From: JAAYCI01 sp964370165
GTDB taxonomy: Bacteria > Bacillota > Clostridia > Oscillospirales > Ruminococcaceae
Direction of reading: 5' to 3'
DNA: 64,000 nucleotides
Assembly (NCBI GenBank): GCA_964370165.1
Contig: CAYJIG010000003.1
Span: 1 to 64,000, forward strand
In this document: positions 1 through 7,580 of the stretch, piece after piece
How positions within the stretch are numbered: the first letter of the stretch is position 1
Layout: each line of letters starts with the position of its first letter
Made by a program: the position numbers and the translations under genes
Notes under the pieces: generated by a model
The model's database searches: none
The model's input: only the letters and a program-made list of their open reading frames with translations
Told to the model about the DNA's origin: nothing

Positions 1-457
1 TAAGATCCATTACCTCTTGTGGGTTACTTTCAGCTAGCATTGCAAAGCCGGTTTGACGACATGAATATACGTCACCATGATCGCCGAAAATGGAAAGTGC
101 ATGTGTTGCAACAGTACGTGCACTTACGTTTAAAACAGCCGGCAACAACTCGCCCGCCATCTTGTACATGTTCGGGATCATAAGTAGCAAGCCTTGGCTT
201 GCAGTATAAGTGGTTGTTAACGCGCCTGCGTTCAAGCTACCGTGCACAGCACCGGCTGCACCGGCCTCACTTTGCAGCTCGATAACGCTCACTTGGTCAC
301 CAAAGATATTTTTCAATCCTGATGCTGACCATGTGTCTGTAATTTCGGCCATGGGGCTTGACGGAGTAATAGGGTAAATAGCAGCTACCTCTGTAAACGC
401 ATAACTGGCATGCGCAGCTGCGGTATTACCGTCCATCGTTTTCTTGATTCTTGGCAT
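1..457 (-). CDS. nifJ: Pyruvate:ferredoxin oxidoreductase, N-terminal part (runs off the left edge)
   Basis: Oxidises pyruvate to acetyl-CoA and CO2 in the cytoplasm while reducing ferredoxin, the central fermentative step in anaerobes. Only the first 152 codons are present. Read on the minus strand from the ATG at 457 the protein begins MPRIKKTMDGNTAAAHA and continues with YPITPSSPMAE and ELQSEAGAAGAVHG, the N-terminal pyruvate/thiamine-domain hallmarks of NifJ-type PFOR. AGGAGG sits six bases before the ATG. The reduced ferredoxin it makes is the expected electron donor for the hydrogenases encoded at 4.9-9.5 kb. The C-terminal ferredoxin and TPP domains are outside the window, so completeness cannot be judged. 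Confidence 0.95.
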   Translation of the reverse strand, partial: MPRIKKTMDGNTAAAHASYAFTEVAAIYPITPSSPMAEITDTWSASGLKNIFGDQVSVIELQSEAGAAGAVHGSLNAGALTTTYTASQGLLLMIPNMYKMAGELLPAVLNVSARTVATHALSIFGDHGDVYSCRQTGFAMLAESNPQEVMDL

Positions 458-577
458 TCTAATCCTCCTGTAATCTACCGGAAATCCGGCTTGGTATCCA
501 TGTTCTTATTCCATAACGTTTTATATAGCATTTACGCATACAAAACGTGTATTACCATTGTGCTGACGCACACACTA

Positions 578-606
578 ATAATATCACTTACAACGCTAAA
601 CTGCAA
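578..606 (-). promoter_or_regulatory. Probable sigma-A promoter of nifJ
   Basis: On the minus strand TTGCAG (606-601) and TATTAT (583-578) are separated by exactly 17 bases, giving a start near 570 and a 5' untranslated region of about 110 bases before the nifJ ATG. The rest of the 458-769 interval is A+T-rich and holds no gene that I can support. A weak Rex-like sequence (700-717, 11 of 14 positions of TTGTTAA-N4-TTAACAA) lies further upstream and may be chance. Confidence 0.6.
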
Positions 607-724
607 GGAAAAATAGTGTATTATTTGTGTATATATTCGTTAATTATACATACATACATAAAACTCGTCATAAACTAACACATAATGCACAAAATTTGTG
701 CGTTAATTTTATAACAATGTCTGC

Positions 725-763
725 AAAAAAAAGATGTCGCACCTAAATTACTTAGGTCCGACA
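725..763 (-). terminator. Intrinsic terminator of the CAU tRNA
   Basis: An 11-bp stem with one mismatch (736-746 with 752-762) is followed on the minus strand by a run of T (A on the plus strand at 726-732). It lies seven bases beyond the tRNA 3' end and therefore ends the tRNA transcript before it can enter nifJ. Confidence 0.8.
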
Positions 764-769
764 CCATAT

Positions 770-846
770 TGGTGGGCCCTCGGGGACTTGAACCCAGGAC
801 CGTCCGGTTATGAGCCGGATGCTCTAACCAACTGAGCTAAGGGCCC
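770..846 (-). tRNA. tRNA with CAU anticodon (tRNA-Ile2 or elongator tRNA-Met), CCA encoded
   Basis: A 77-nt cloverleaf on the minus strand with acceptor stem GGGCCCT, D-arm TTAGCTCAGTTGGTTAGAGC, anticodon loop CTCATAA and T-arm GGTTCAAGTCC, closing with CCA encoded in the gene. The anticodon is CAU. The acceptor stem and anticodon arm resemble tRNA-Ile2, whose C34 is changed to lysidine by TilS, more than a typical Firmicute elongator tRNA-Met, but sequence alone does not settle it. Confidence 0.93.
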
Positions 847-1073
847 ACAGCAATGACATCAGCAACTATATCAATTATGTTGCATCTGCTATGACTTTAC
901 TAGTATATCAAAAAAAAACCTGTTTGAAAAGCCCTAAATTACGAAATTTCTCATTTGTAGCCCGTAAAATTTATTTTATTGATTTTTTTGTGTAATTTTA
1001 CTATAATAATATTCGTAATGCTTTCTTATAGCTTTACTTGATATCTTGATTTTCACCACCTTGGAGGTTTTGC

Positions 1074-1748
1074 ATGTCTATTTATACCATCGCTGATTTA
1101 TATGATTTGAATTATACCATTGCGGCAGAATTGTTTGACGGTCTTACGTATCCGTGGGAAGTTTTAACGCTTATCAAAGATTATATAAAAAAACTTGGCC
1201 CTACCTTACCGACTGATAAGTTTCAGCAAATAGGGGAAGATGTGTGGGTAGCTAAAAGTGCTACTGTTGCCAAAAACGCATACATTGGCGGTCCTTGCAT
1301 CATCGACGAAAACGCCGAGGTTCGTCATTGCGCTTTTATTCGTGGTAGTGCTATCGTGGGTAAAAACAGCGTGGTGGGTAACTCCACCGAGCTGAAAAAC
1401 GTTATATTGTTCGATACCGTGCAAGTACCGCATTTCAACTATATCGGTGATTCTGTGCTGGGACATAAAGCGCATTTCGGCGCCGGGGTAATTACCACAA
1501 ACATTAAAAGTGACCGCACACTCATCACAGTGCGTGGTGGTCATGACTATATTGCTACCGGTCTGAAAAAAATAGGCACCATGGCAGCAGACGGCGTGGA
1601 GGTAGGTTGCAACTCAGCACTTTGCCCGGGATGCATTATAGGTAAAGACAGTATTGTATATCCTGTTAGTCATGTGCGTGGACAAGTACCACACAACCAT
1701 ATCTATAAATCTTCTGATTCAATCGTTCCTAAACGTGAAAACAACTAG
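1074..1748 (+). CDS. Hexapeptide-repeat acyltransferase, GlmU-acetyltransferase-like
   Basis: A 224-residue protein made largely of left-handed beta-helix (hexapeptide) repeats from about residue 50 onward (for example AKNAYIGGPCIIDENAEVRH and the run IGDSVLGHKAHFGAGVIT). It resembles the acetyltransferase half of GlmU without the uridylyltransferase domain, the form that clostridia often carry beside glmM. Inferred role: acetyl transfer to glucosamine-1-phosphate or a related sugar on the way to UDP-GlcNAc. TTGGAGG is placed seven bases before the ATG. glmM follows after about 35 bases on the same strand, which supports a shared amino-sugar operon. The substrate is not provable from sequence, since related LbH acyltransferases act on other acceptors. 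Confidence 0.75.
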   Translation: MSIYTIADLYDLNYTIAAELFDGLTYPWEVLTLIKDYIKKLGPTLPTDKFQQIGEDVWVAKSATVAKNAYIGGPCIIDENAEVRHCAFIRGSAIVGKNSVVGNSTELKNVILFDTVQVPHFNYIGDSVLGHKAHFGAGVITTNIKSDRTLITVRGGHDYIATGLKKIGTMAADGVEVGCNSALCPGCIIGKDSIVYPVSHVRGQVPHNHIYKSSDSIVPKRENN

Positions 1749-1783
1749 ACTTTTATAAAAAACAAGAACAAGAGGTGTTATCT

Positions 1784-3133
1784 ATGGGCAGATTATTTGG
1801 AACCGACGGCGTACGTGGCATCGCCAACGACGTGATGACAGTTGACCTTGCGATGAGTGTTGGGCGTGCTGTAGCGTCTGTGTTTATGCAAGGCAGACGT
1901 CGCAGACCTTTGGTAGTTATCGGAAAAGATACTAGAATTTCTTGCGACATGCTGGAAGCCGCTTTGGCGGCCGGGCTTTCTTCTACCGGCGCAGATATCA
2001 TAAACTTAGGTGTTATTCCCACACCTGCTGTGGCACTTTTAGTGCAAAAGTATAAAGCTGATGCGGGCATTATGATTTCGGCTTCACACAACCCTTATCA
2101 GTACAACGGTATCAAAATTTTCTCCGGCGATGGATTTAAGCTGCCCGACGATTTTGAAGATCGTATCGAAACACTGGTACTGGATAAACAAAATGAAATC
2201 AAGCTGGTGGAAAACGAGAATCTGGGCACATTAAGCTACCGTTCCTCGGCTGTTAGTGATTATGTGGATTACCTGATATCCACCATTCCCACCGACCTTT
2301 CCGGTTTACGTATTGCAGTGGACTGTGCAAACGGTGCTTCTTCTGTCACCGCTAAGCGTCTTTTTGAAGAACTGGGTGCTGAAGCCACCATCATGTATGA
2401 TGAGCCTAACGGTATAAACATAAACGAAGGTTGTGGCTCTACACACATGGAAAAACTGCAAGCGTTTGTGAGAGAAAACAATATGGATGCCGGCATAGCC
2501 TACGACGGCGACGCCGACCGTTGCCTTTGTGTAGATGAAAACGGCGATATTATTGACGGCGATTTTATCATAGCTATTTGCGCGCTGGACATGAAAAATC
2601 GTGGTAAACTTCGTAAAAACACCGTGGTGGGTACCATCATGGCAAACATGGGCTTCCAAAAGTTTTGCGAGCAAAACGGTATGCATTTCGAAGCCACTAA
2701 AGTTGGCGACCGCTATGTGCTGGAGCAAATGGAGATTGAGGGATTCCGTATTGGCGGCGAGCAAAGCGGACACGTGATTTTCCGTGACTATTCCACCACA
2801 GGCGACGGACAACTTACATCGTTGCAACTTTTATGCCACTTGAAAGCTTCCGGCAAAAAACTAAGCGAGCTGGCTAGTGTAATGACACGTTATCCACAAG
2901 TTATGGAAAATGTTACAGTTTCCAAAGACGGCAAACTTTCTTTCTATAACAACGACGCTATACACGACATCATCCAAAAATACAAAGACGAACTGGGTGA
3001 AGACGGACGTGTGGTGGTGCGTGTATCCGGTACAGAGCCTCTGATTCGTGTCATGGTGGAAGGCCTTGATATGGATAACATCACTAAAGTTGCGCAAGAT
3101 ATTGCAGCTGTTGTAAAAAGCGAACTTACATAA
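1784..3133 (+). CDS. glmM: Phosphoglucosamine mutase
   Basis: Interconverts glucosamine-6-phosphate and glucosamine-1-phosphate in the cytoplasm, feeding UDP-GlcNAc and peptidoglycan synthesis. The 449-residue length is standard. Visible landmarks: N-terminal GRLFGTDGVRG; the phosphoserine loop SASHNPYQYNG with the active serine near residue 101; the metal-binding DGDADR at about 241-246; the sugar-recognition GGEQSGH at about 324-330; and the C-terminal phosphate loop RVSGTEPLIRVM. An upstream GTG at 1775 is in frame but lies inside the ribosome site AGAGGTG, so the ATG at 1784 is the chosen start. It is cotranscribed with the hexapeptide acyltransferase upstream. Confidence 0.95.
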   Translation: MGRLFGTDGVRGIANDVMTVDLAMSVGRAVASVFMQGRRRRPLVVIGKDTRISCDMLEAALAAGLSSTGADIINLGVIPTPAVALLVQKYKADAGIMISASHNPYQYNGIKIFSGDGFKLPDDFEDRIETLVLDKQNEIKLVENENLGTLSYRSSAVSDYVDYLISTIPTDLSGLRIAVDCANGASSVTAKRLFEELGAEATIMYDEPNGININEGCGSTHMEKLQAFVRENNMDAGIAYDGDADRCLCVDENGDIIDGDFIIAICALDMKNRGKLRKNTVVGTIMANMGFQKFCEQNGMHFEATKVGDRYVLEQMEIEGFRIGGEQSGHVIFRDYSTTGDGQLTSLQLLCHLKASGKKLSELASVMTRYPQVMENVTVSKDGKLSFYNNDAIHDIIQKYKDELGEDGRVVVRVSGTEPLIRVMVEGLDMDNITKVAQDIAAVVKSELT

Positions 3134-3146
3134 ATATTAAAAATTA

Positions 3147-3193
3147 AAACTCCTTGCATGCCACTATGTGGATTTTGCAAGGAGTTTTGTTTT
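3147..3193. terminator. Bidirectional terminator between glmM and the PpiC foldase gene
   Basis: A 12-13 bp stem (AAAACTCCTTGCA paired with TGCAAGGAGTTTT) with T-rich tails on both strands, between two convergent genes. Confidence 0.85.
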
Positions 3194-3204
3194 GCGTGTA
3201 TTAT

Positions 3205-4302
3205 TTACTGAATGTCTTCAGCTTTGAACGCGTCGTGCGCTTCTGTGGTAGTGATGGGTAGCTTTGCTATCTCTTCTTCCTCTTTTGCTGTTATCAGCTC
3301 ATCAATTTTAATGCTTATTGCACTTGAGCGGTTTTCTTCTTTTCCTGCTTCGCTCAGTGGTGTACGCAAGATGATGTGGTATCCGCTATATCCATCTGAA
3401 TCAACAAATATCGGCTCGGATACCTCGCCTTCACTAAGTTCCATAGAAGTTTCGTAAAACGCATCTACCATGGTGCCTTCGGTAAAGGTATACCCATCAG
3501 GATTCTCCGCCAGGCCGGGATCATCGCTGTACTCATGCATCAGCTGATCAAATATAGCCTCAGTATCTTCAGCTGTAGTGATTTGTTGATACAAGTCTTG
3601 AGCTGTTGCTCTGGCCTCGTCTATCGGCGAAACATCACTTTCAGGCGCGCCCTCTTCTGCTTCGATCACTTCTATCAGAATATGCTTTACTGTGATGTAG
3701 TTTTCATCATACTCTGCATCCACTTCTGCCGTCAGGCTGGCTTCATTTTCGCCACTCAACTGTCCTCTATATTCGTCGTTTGCTTTAGTTACCAAGGTTT
3801 GAAGCCTTTGAATTTCCATATAGTTTTCTTCGTCCAAATAATGTTTTTCGGCCAAGTATTCTTCATAGTTACTGCCTTGCAAAGCTTTGTCTTCCTCTAC
3901 AATTGCAATAAGTTCTTGCTCGTCTTCCTCGGTCAATGTAATTCCCATTTCATCTGCTATGGCTACCCATGCATACAAATATTGTATTTGCTCTTGTGCT
4001 GCCTGTTTCAAAATAGCAATATTGTTTCCATCGGGATCATCTTCATACAAATCTTCACTGTAATATGCCTCAAAGTAGGCTTTATACGACAAATAATAGT
4101 GCCTATAGATTTCAAACGGTACGTCTTGATCTCCAACAGTTATAAGTAAAGGCGGTTCTTCCACCTTTGTTCCATCTACAAAAAATCCCGGATCTCTTTC
4201 GTTTGGGTCATATTGTGCGCTCCAGTAAGCAAAGCCTGTTACTGCTGCCGCCAATACCAAAAAAGCTATTACACCGGCAACATATTTCATCGGTCTTGAC
4301 AT
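3205..4302 (-). CDS. Membrane-anchored PpiC-type peptidyl-prolyl isomerase / foldase (PrsA/SurA-like)
   Basis: Likely an extracytoplasmic chaperone that helps exported proteins fold, catalysing proline isomerisation. The 365-residue protein has one N-terminal membrane segment (about residues 7-27, VAGVIAFLVLAAAV) without a lipobox cysteine, so it is anchored by a signal-anchor rather than by lipid as classic PrsA is. A helical SurA-like N-domain follows, then a parvulin domain starting around ITVKHILIEV (about residue 206) and ending near SGYHIILRT. The protein is strongly acidic (many E/D). The start is the ATG at 4302, seven bases after GGAGG (4314-4310); an upstream in-frame start at 4389 has no ribosome site. 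The gene is monocistronic, bounded by the terminator downstream and a structured leader upstream. Confidence 0.85.
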   Translation of the reverse strand: MSRPMKYVAGVIAFLVLAAAVTGFAYWSAQYDPNERDPGFFVDGTKVEEPPLLITVGDQDVPFEIYRHYYLSYKAYFEAYYSEDLYEDDPDGNNIAILKQAAQEQIQYLYAWVAIADEMGITLTEEDEQELIAIVEEDKALQGSNYEEYLAEKHYLDEENYMEIQRLQTLVTKANDEYRGQLSGENEASLTAEVDAEYDENYITVKHILIEVIEAEEGAPESDVSPIDEARATAQDLYQQITTAEDTEAIFDQLMHEYSDDPGLAENPDGYTFTEGTMVDAFYETSMELSEGEVSEPIFVDSDGYSGYHIILRTPLSEAGKEENRSSAISIKIDELITAKEEEEIAKLPITTTEAHDAFKAEDIQ

Positions 4303-4327
4303 AGATATTCCTCCAAAGTTTAGTACC

Positions 4328-4405
4328 TCTCGCTTTTGTGCGAGCTGTTTTAATGGTTTGATGGATATAGCCGTACATCTATATCCCACATGAAAATTTA
4401 TTATA
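4328..4405 (-). promoter_or_regulatory. Leader of the PpiC gene: -10 element and two hairpins
   Basis: On the minus strand a TATAAT (4405-4400) is the best -10 element for the foldase gene, though its -35 is poor. Between it and the ribosome site are two inverted repeats, GGATATAG/CTATATCC (4363-4370 and 4379-4386) and CTCGC/GCGAG (about 4328-4343). The remainder of the 338-base gap up to the tRNA-Tyr gene is A+T-rich, with the tRNA promoter near its right end. Confidence 0.4.
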
Positions 4406-4598
4406 CACCATTTTCATTGTGTAGTACAGTGTCATTTTACAATCCATATACGTTTTTTCTGTGAAATTATAGTTTTATAAATTTACTTTGTATCAATTTT
4501 TTATATTCTGTATACTGTTTTAATGCGTAGCATAACATAAATTTCCCGTTTATTTGCTTGTATCTGCACGGTTATAGCAATATATTTTATATTTATGC

Positions 4599-4627
4599 TT
4601 GCATTTAATATATGTATCTGTTATAAT
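4599..4627 (+). promoter_or_regulatory. tRNA-Tyr promoter
   Basis: TTGCAT (4599-4604) and TATAAT (4622-4627) with exactly 17 bases between them, 13 bases before the mature tRNA 5' end. Confidence 0.8.
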
Positions 4628-4640
4628 ATCAAAATGTTGG

Positions 4641-4725
4641 GGGAGATTTCCCGAGTGGCCAAAGGGGGCAGACTGTAAATCTGTTGCGTTTCGCTTCGAT
4701 GGTTCGAATCCGTCATCTCCCACCA
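4641..4725 (+). tRNA. tRNA-Tyr (GUA), CCA encoded
   Basis: An 85-nt class II tRNA with a long variable arm. The acceptor stem pairs GGGAGAT with ATCTCCC over seven base pairs, the anticodon loop CTGTAAA gives GUA, and CCA is encoded at 4723-4725. A promoter precedes it and a terminator (4730-4766) follows directly. A spurious antisense reading frame of the kind often misannotated over tRNA genes runs through it on the minus strand. Confidence 0.95.
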
Positions 4726-4729
4726 AAAA

Positions 4730-4766
4730 ACAAATCTTATCGTATTCCGGTAAGGTTTGTTTTTTT
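4730..4766 (+). terminator. Terminator of tRNA-Tyr
   Basis: A stem of about 13 bp including G-T pairs (ACAAATCTTATCG with CGGTAAGGTTTGT) followed by seven T, starting five bases after the tRNA. Confidence 0.85.
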
Positions 4767-4813
4767 GTGCACGAGATACGAGATGAGAACAGCACGTGCC
4801 ATTCGCAAATGGC

Positions 4814-4838
4814 AAAAATAGCACAGTGTGCTATTTTT
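4814..4838. repeat. Perfect 11-bp inverted repeat, terminator-like
   Basis: AAAAATAGCAC and GTGCTATTTTT flank a 3-base centre. It lies between the tRNA-Tyr gene and the displaced copy of its 3' end; both strands end in a T run, so it could act as a weak bidirectional terminator or mark a recombination site. Confidence 0.6.
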
Positions 4839-4851
4839 AGTGCGCGGCTTG

Positions 4852-4872
4852 CGAATCCGTCATCTCCCACCA
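4852..4872 (+). repeat. Displaced 21-nt copy of the tRNA-Tyr 3' end (possible attachment-site scar)
   Basis: The 21 bases at 4852-4872 are identical to 4705-4725, that is the T-arm 3' half, acceptor stem and CCA of the tRNA-Tyr gene, 147 bases downstream. The intervening 126 bases contain the tRNA terminator and an 11-bp inverted repeat but no integrase. This layout fits either the scar of an integrative element that used the tRNA 3' end as attB, or a local duplication. Confidence 0.7.
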
Positions 4873-4896
4873 CCAGCGTGATGCTGGACCCAATTA

Positions 4897-4927
4897 GACA
4901 CCGAGATTAAGCTCGGTGTCTTTTTTT
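4897..4927 (+). terminator. Terminator beyond the duplicated tRNA 3' end
   Basis: GACACCGAG and CTCGGTGTC form a perfect 9-bp stem followed by seven T. It points rightward although no gene precedes it apart from tRNA-Tyr, and it faces the 3' end of the minus-strand hydrogenase gene. Confidence 0.8.
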
Positions 4928-4935
4928 GCGCATTA

Positions 4936-6360
4936 TTAAATATTCATTATCTTCACAGCATCAAGCATATTCACCTCAAATGCTTCTTTACCGTATTTAT
5001 CCACTTGGGCCTTATCTTTCGGGCCATGTGTCAAGCATCCCGCGCCACCAATACAACCATCCGCGCAGGCCATACCCTCGATAAAGTTTGCATCTAGCAG
5101 GTTTTTAGACGCCTTTAAAAGCGCAACTTTGCATACATCGATGCCATTACATCTTTCTGCTTTTAAGTCAAATTCTATATTTTGTTCTTTCATCGCTTGT
5201 GCCACTGCGTCGGATAATCCACCACTTCTTGCAAAAATCCTGCCGAAATAAGATGCATTGTCTAAAACATCTTCTTTAAGCGTGGATAAATCCATCTCTT
5301 TGCTGTCAAACAACGCTTGAAGTTCTTCAAACGTGATAACACAATCAACATAAGACTTCACGTTTTCAAGCTGAAACTCGGCTTTTTTTGCTGTGCACGG
5401 CCCAATAAACACTATTTTTGATGTTGGGTCTGTCTCTTTTATATATTTTGAAATTCGTGCCATGGGTGACAAATTATGTGAAACATGCTTTTTCATGTCC
5501 GGGAATTGATTGTTTATGTACATTACAAACGCAGGACAGCACGAGCTTGTCAAAAAACCTTTTTCTGCAAGTTCTTTTGATTCTTCTAAAGCTACCGCAT
5601 CTGCACCGAGTGCGGCTTCAATTATAGTATAAAACCCAAGATCTTTAATTCCGCTTACCACTTGGCCTAAGTTTGCATGTTGAAATTGGCTGGAAATTGA
5701 CGGCGCAACCACCGCATATACTTTGTATTTTGTGTTGTTTTCACTATGTTTAAGCATATCAATTGTATCTAATATAAATGACTTATCTGCAATTGAGCCA
5801 AACGGACATTGATAAACACAAGCACCACACGCTATGCATTTTTCATTTATGATTTCAGCACTATTATCTTCTGCCTTTTTAATCGCATTCACCTTGCATG
5901 CAGTCTCGCATGGTCTTTTGCTACTTATGATGGCGTGGTAGGGGCACATTTTTGAACATGCACCGCAATTCACGCACTTCTCGCTATCAATTTCAGCTGT
6001 GTGATTGTTAGTAAATGATATCGCCCCAAATTTACAAACATCAAAGCATCGGTGCGATAAGCATCCTCTACATGAAGATGTGACTACATACCCGGACGAT
6101 GGACATTCATCACATGCTATGTCTATAACTTCTATCACGTTTGGGTTTGTTTTGTCGCCACCCATAGCTATTTTAACGCGCTCTGCCAAAATTGCACGCT
6201 CTTTATAAACACAACAACGCATGGTGGATTCCTTGCCTGAAACAATTGTTTTTGGTATGCTTGTAACATTTTCAAGCAGTGTATCTTGCCAAGCATTTTT
6301 TGCCACTTCTCTCAATACTTTATATTTCAAATACTGTGCTTTAGTATCAAATTTATTCAT
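4936..6360 (-). CDS. [FeFe] hydrogenase, monomeric, catalytic type (group B-like)
   Basis: Predicted to reduce protons or oxidise H2 with ferredoxin in the cytoplasm. In this 474-residue protein two 4Fe-4S ferredoxin motifs (CVNCGACSKMCP near 129-140 and CIACGACVYQCP near 175-186) precede the H-cluster domain. All three H-cluster loops are present: L1 TSSCCPAF (about 271-278, with both cysteines, so the proton-transfer cysteine is kept), L2 GPCTAKKAE (about 320-328) and L3 GMACADGCIGGAGC (about 429-442). Extra N-terminal cysteines (CDECP, CRGC, CFDVC) suggest one more iron-sulfur site. It is the last gene of the operon that starts at 9518, 44 bases after the phosphatase. Compared with the PAS protein of this operon it looks catalytically competent; the subgroup is my judgement. 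Confidence 0.85.
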   Translation of the reverse strand: MNKFDTKAQYLKYKVLREVAKNAWQDTLLENVTSIPKTIVSGKESTMRCCVYKERAILAERVKIAMGGDKTNPNVIEVIDIACDECPSSGYVVTSSCRGCLSHRCFDVCKFGAISFTNNHTAEIDSEKCVNCGACSKMCPYHAIISSKRPCETACKVNAIKKAEDNSAEIINEKCIACGACVYQCPFGSIADKSFILDTIDMLKHSENNTKYKVYAVVAPSISSQFQHANLGQVVSGIKDLGFYTIIEAALGADAVALEESKELAEKGFLTSSCCPAFVMYINNQFPDMKKHVSHNLSPMARISKYIKETDPTSKIVFIGPCTAKKAEFQLENVKSYVDCVITFEELQALFDSKEMDLSTLKEDVLDNASYFGRIFARSGGLSDAVAQAMKEQNIEFDLKAERCNGIDVCKVALLKASKNLLDANFIEGMACADGCIGGAGCLTHGPKDKAQVDKYGKEAFEVNMLDAVKIMNI

Positions 6361-6404
6361 CTATCTACTCACCTTCCTTTTCATACTCGTCATATACATA
6401 TGCT

Positions 6405-7580
6405 TTAAAAGTAACTCACTTTGATTTTTTTGCCTATTTTTTCAAGATATTGTGAAAGCTCTTCAATAAGCTGCATTTTTATATTAAAGTTTATCGGCAA
6501 ATTCGGGTTTTGGTGTGCGGGATTTACCGCTTTGCCCACATAAAAATTTATGTCTGTCGCCTCTTCAAAAAGCAGTCTGGAAATACATGACGCTGCATCT
6601 TTTTTGACATTCCACTCTGAATACAGCACATTTTCCTTTGCGTAATCTTTTGCGTAAGACAACACTTTATTTATCGTGATTATTCCTTCTGTAACTAAAT
6701 CTACCCCTTCGATAGTTGCCATTGGCGGCACATCGCTATCTTCAAAATTCAATGAAACTTCTAGTTTTTTATTCAAGTATTTTGCCGCAATACCTGAAGT
6801 TGTGCCTCCACAAACAATGTGTTTGCCTTCTTTTGCAAAAAATAGCGACATCATTTTATCAACATCATTATGATTAGACGGCGGGCCTATTATCAAGTTC
6901 ATTGGTTGCCTTTTTCTTATTCTAACCGTGCACGCGGTGGTGTCATCGCCCGGCATTGCCCCATAAAGCGAAAAGCACTCTTCAAGCAAAATTGTGTTTA
7001 AAGTTTTTGCAGTGAATCCAACATCTGTTAAAGGCGCCATAAACCCGGCAATTTCTTTTCTATCCCACCCAAAATTCAGCACATTTCCAACACCTGCATG
7101 TATGCATCCGTCGCTCATTAATATAAATAAATCATTTTCTTCTATATCAATTTTAGACATGAGGATTTTTTTACCACCAATAATCATTTCGGTATATGGT
7201 ATTTCGAAATTTTCACCATTACGCATCAAAATAACTCTGGGGTTATCATACTGAATAATTTCAGCCTCGCTATTGTTGTTTAGCATTCTGAAAATTGTGA
7301 ATGTAGAGTAGGCTATTCCACGCACAGCACAAACAGGCAAAGTTTCAGCTATAGTTTCTACACAATCTGTTATGCTCAAACCTTCTGAAATCATGGTTGA
7401 TATGATTTTAGCTGTTAGTGTAGACAATATATTCGCCTTGACACCGCTTCCAAGGCCGTCTGCCAGCACAATAGTTGTTGAGCCATCCTCGCTTTCAATC
7501 ACTTCCACTTGGTCGCCGCAAAGCTCTTCTTTATATTTATTTAAGCTGTTGTAACCTATTTCTGCACAAAAATTAATCAT
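6405..7580 (-). CDS. SpoIIE-type serine phosphatase (PP2C family) of the hydrogenase operon
   Basis: A 391-residue SpoIIE/PPM-type phosphatase with the metal-binding aspartates in VLADGLGSGVKAN (about residues 38-50) and LFILMSDGCIHAG. The part after about residue 230 carries RKRQPMNLIIGPPSNHND and FNIKMQLIEELSQYLEKIG and has no domain I recognise. Such phosphatases reverse serine phosphorylation of anti-sigma antagonists or similar partners. Here the gene overlaps the 3' end of the sensory hydrogenase gene by eight bases, so the two are translationally coupled and probably form one signalling pathway in which the sensor reports H2 or redox state. The matching kinase or target is not in the window. 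Confidence 0.85.
   Translation of the reverse strand: MINFCAEIGYNSLNKYKEELCGDQVEVIESEDGSTTIVLADGLGSGVKANILSTLTAKIISTMISEGLSITDCVETIAETLPVCAVRGIAYSTFTIFRMLNNNSEAEIIQYDNPRVILMRNGENFEIPYTEMIIGGKKILMSKIDIEENDLFILMSDGCIHAGVGNVLNFGWDRKEIAGFMAPLTDVGFTAKTLNTILLEECFSLYGAMPGDDTTACTVRIRKRQPMNLIIGPPSNHNDVDKMMSLFFAKEGKHIVCGGTTSGIAAKYLNKKLEVSLNFEDSDVPPMATIEGVDLVTEGIITINKVLSYAKDYAKENVLYSEWNVKKDAASCISRLLFEEATDINFYVGKAVNPAHQNPNLPINFNIKMQLIEELSQYLEKIGKKIKVSYF

Noticed and set aside
700..717. Rex-like site upstream of nifJ
   Set aside because: Only 11 of 14 fixed positions match and it lies about 100 bases upstream of the likely promoter; not strong enough to claim.
931..950. Shared word CCCTAAATT with similar flanks at 932-940 and 9751-9759, both intergenic
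   Set aside because: Two short A+T-rich matches in 64 kb could easily be chance, and the downstream genes are unrelated.
4550..4873. Minus-strand 107-codon frame antisense to tRNA-Tyr
   Set aside because: It is a known artefact class: the peptide (GDDGFEPSKRN...) is the antisense translation of a tRNA gene, and it repeats because the tRNA 3' end is duplicated.
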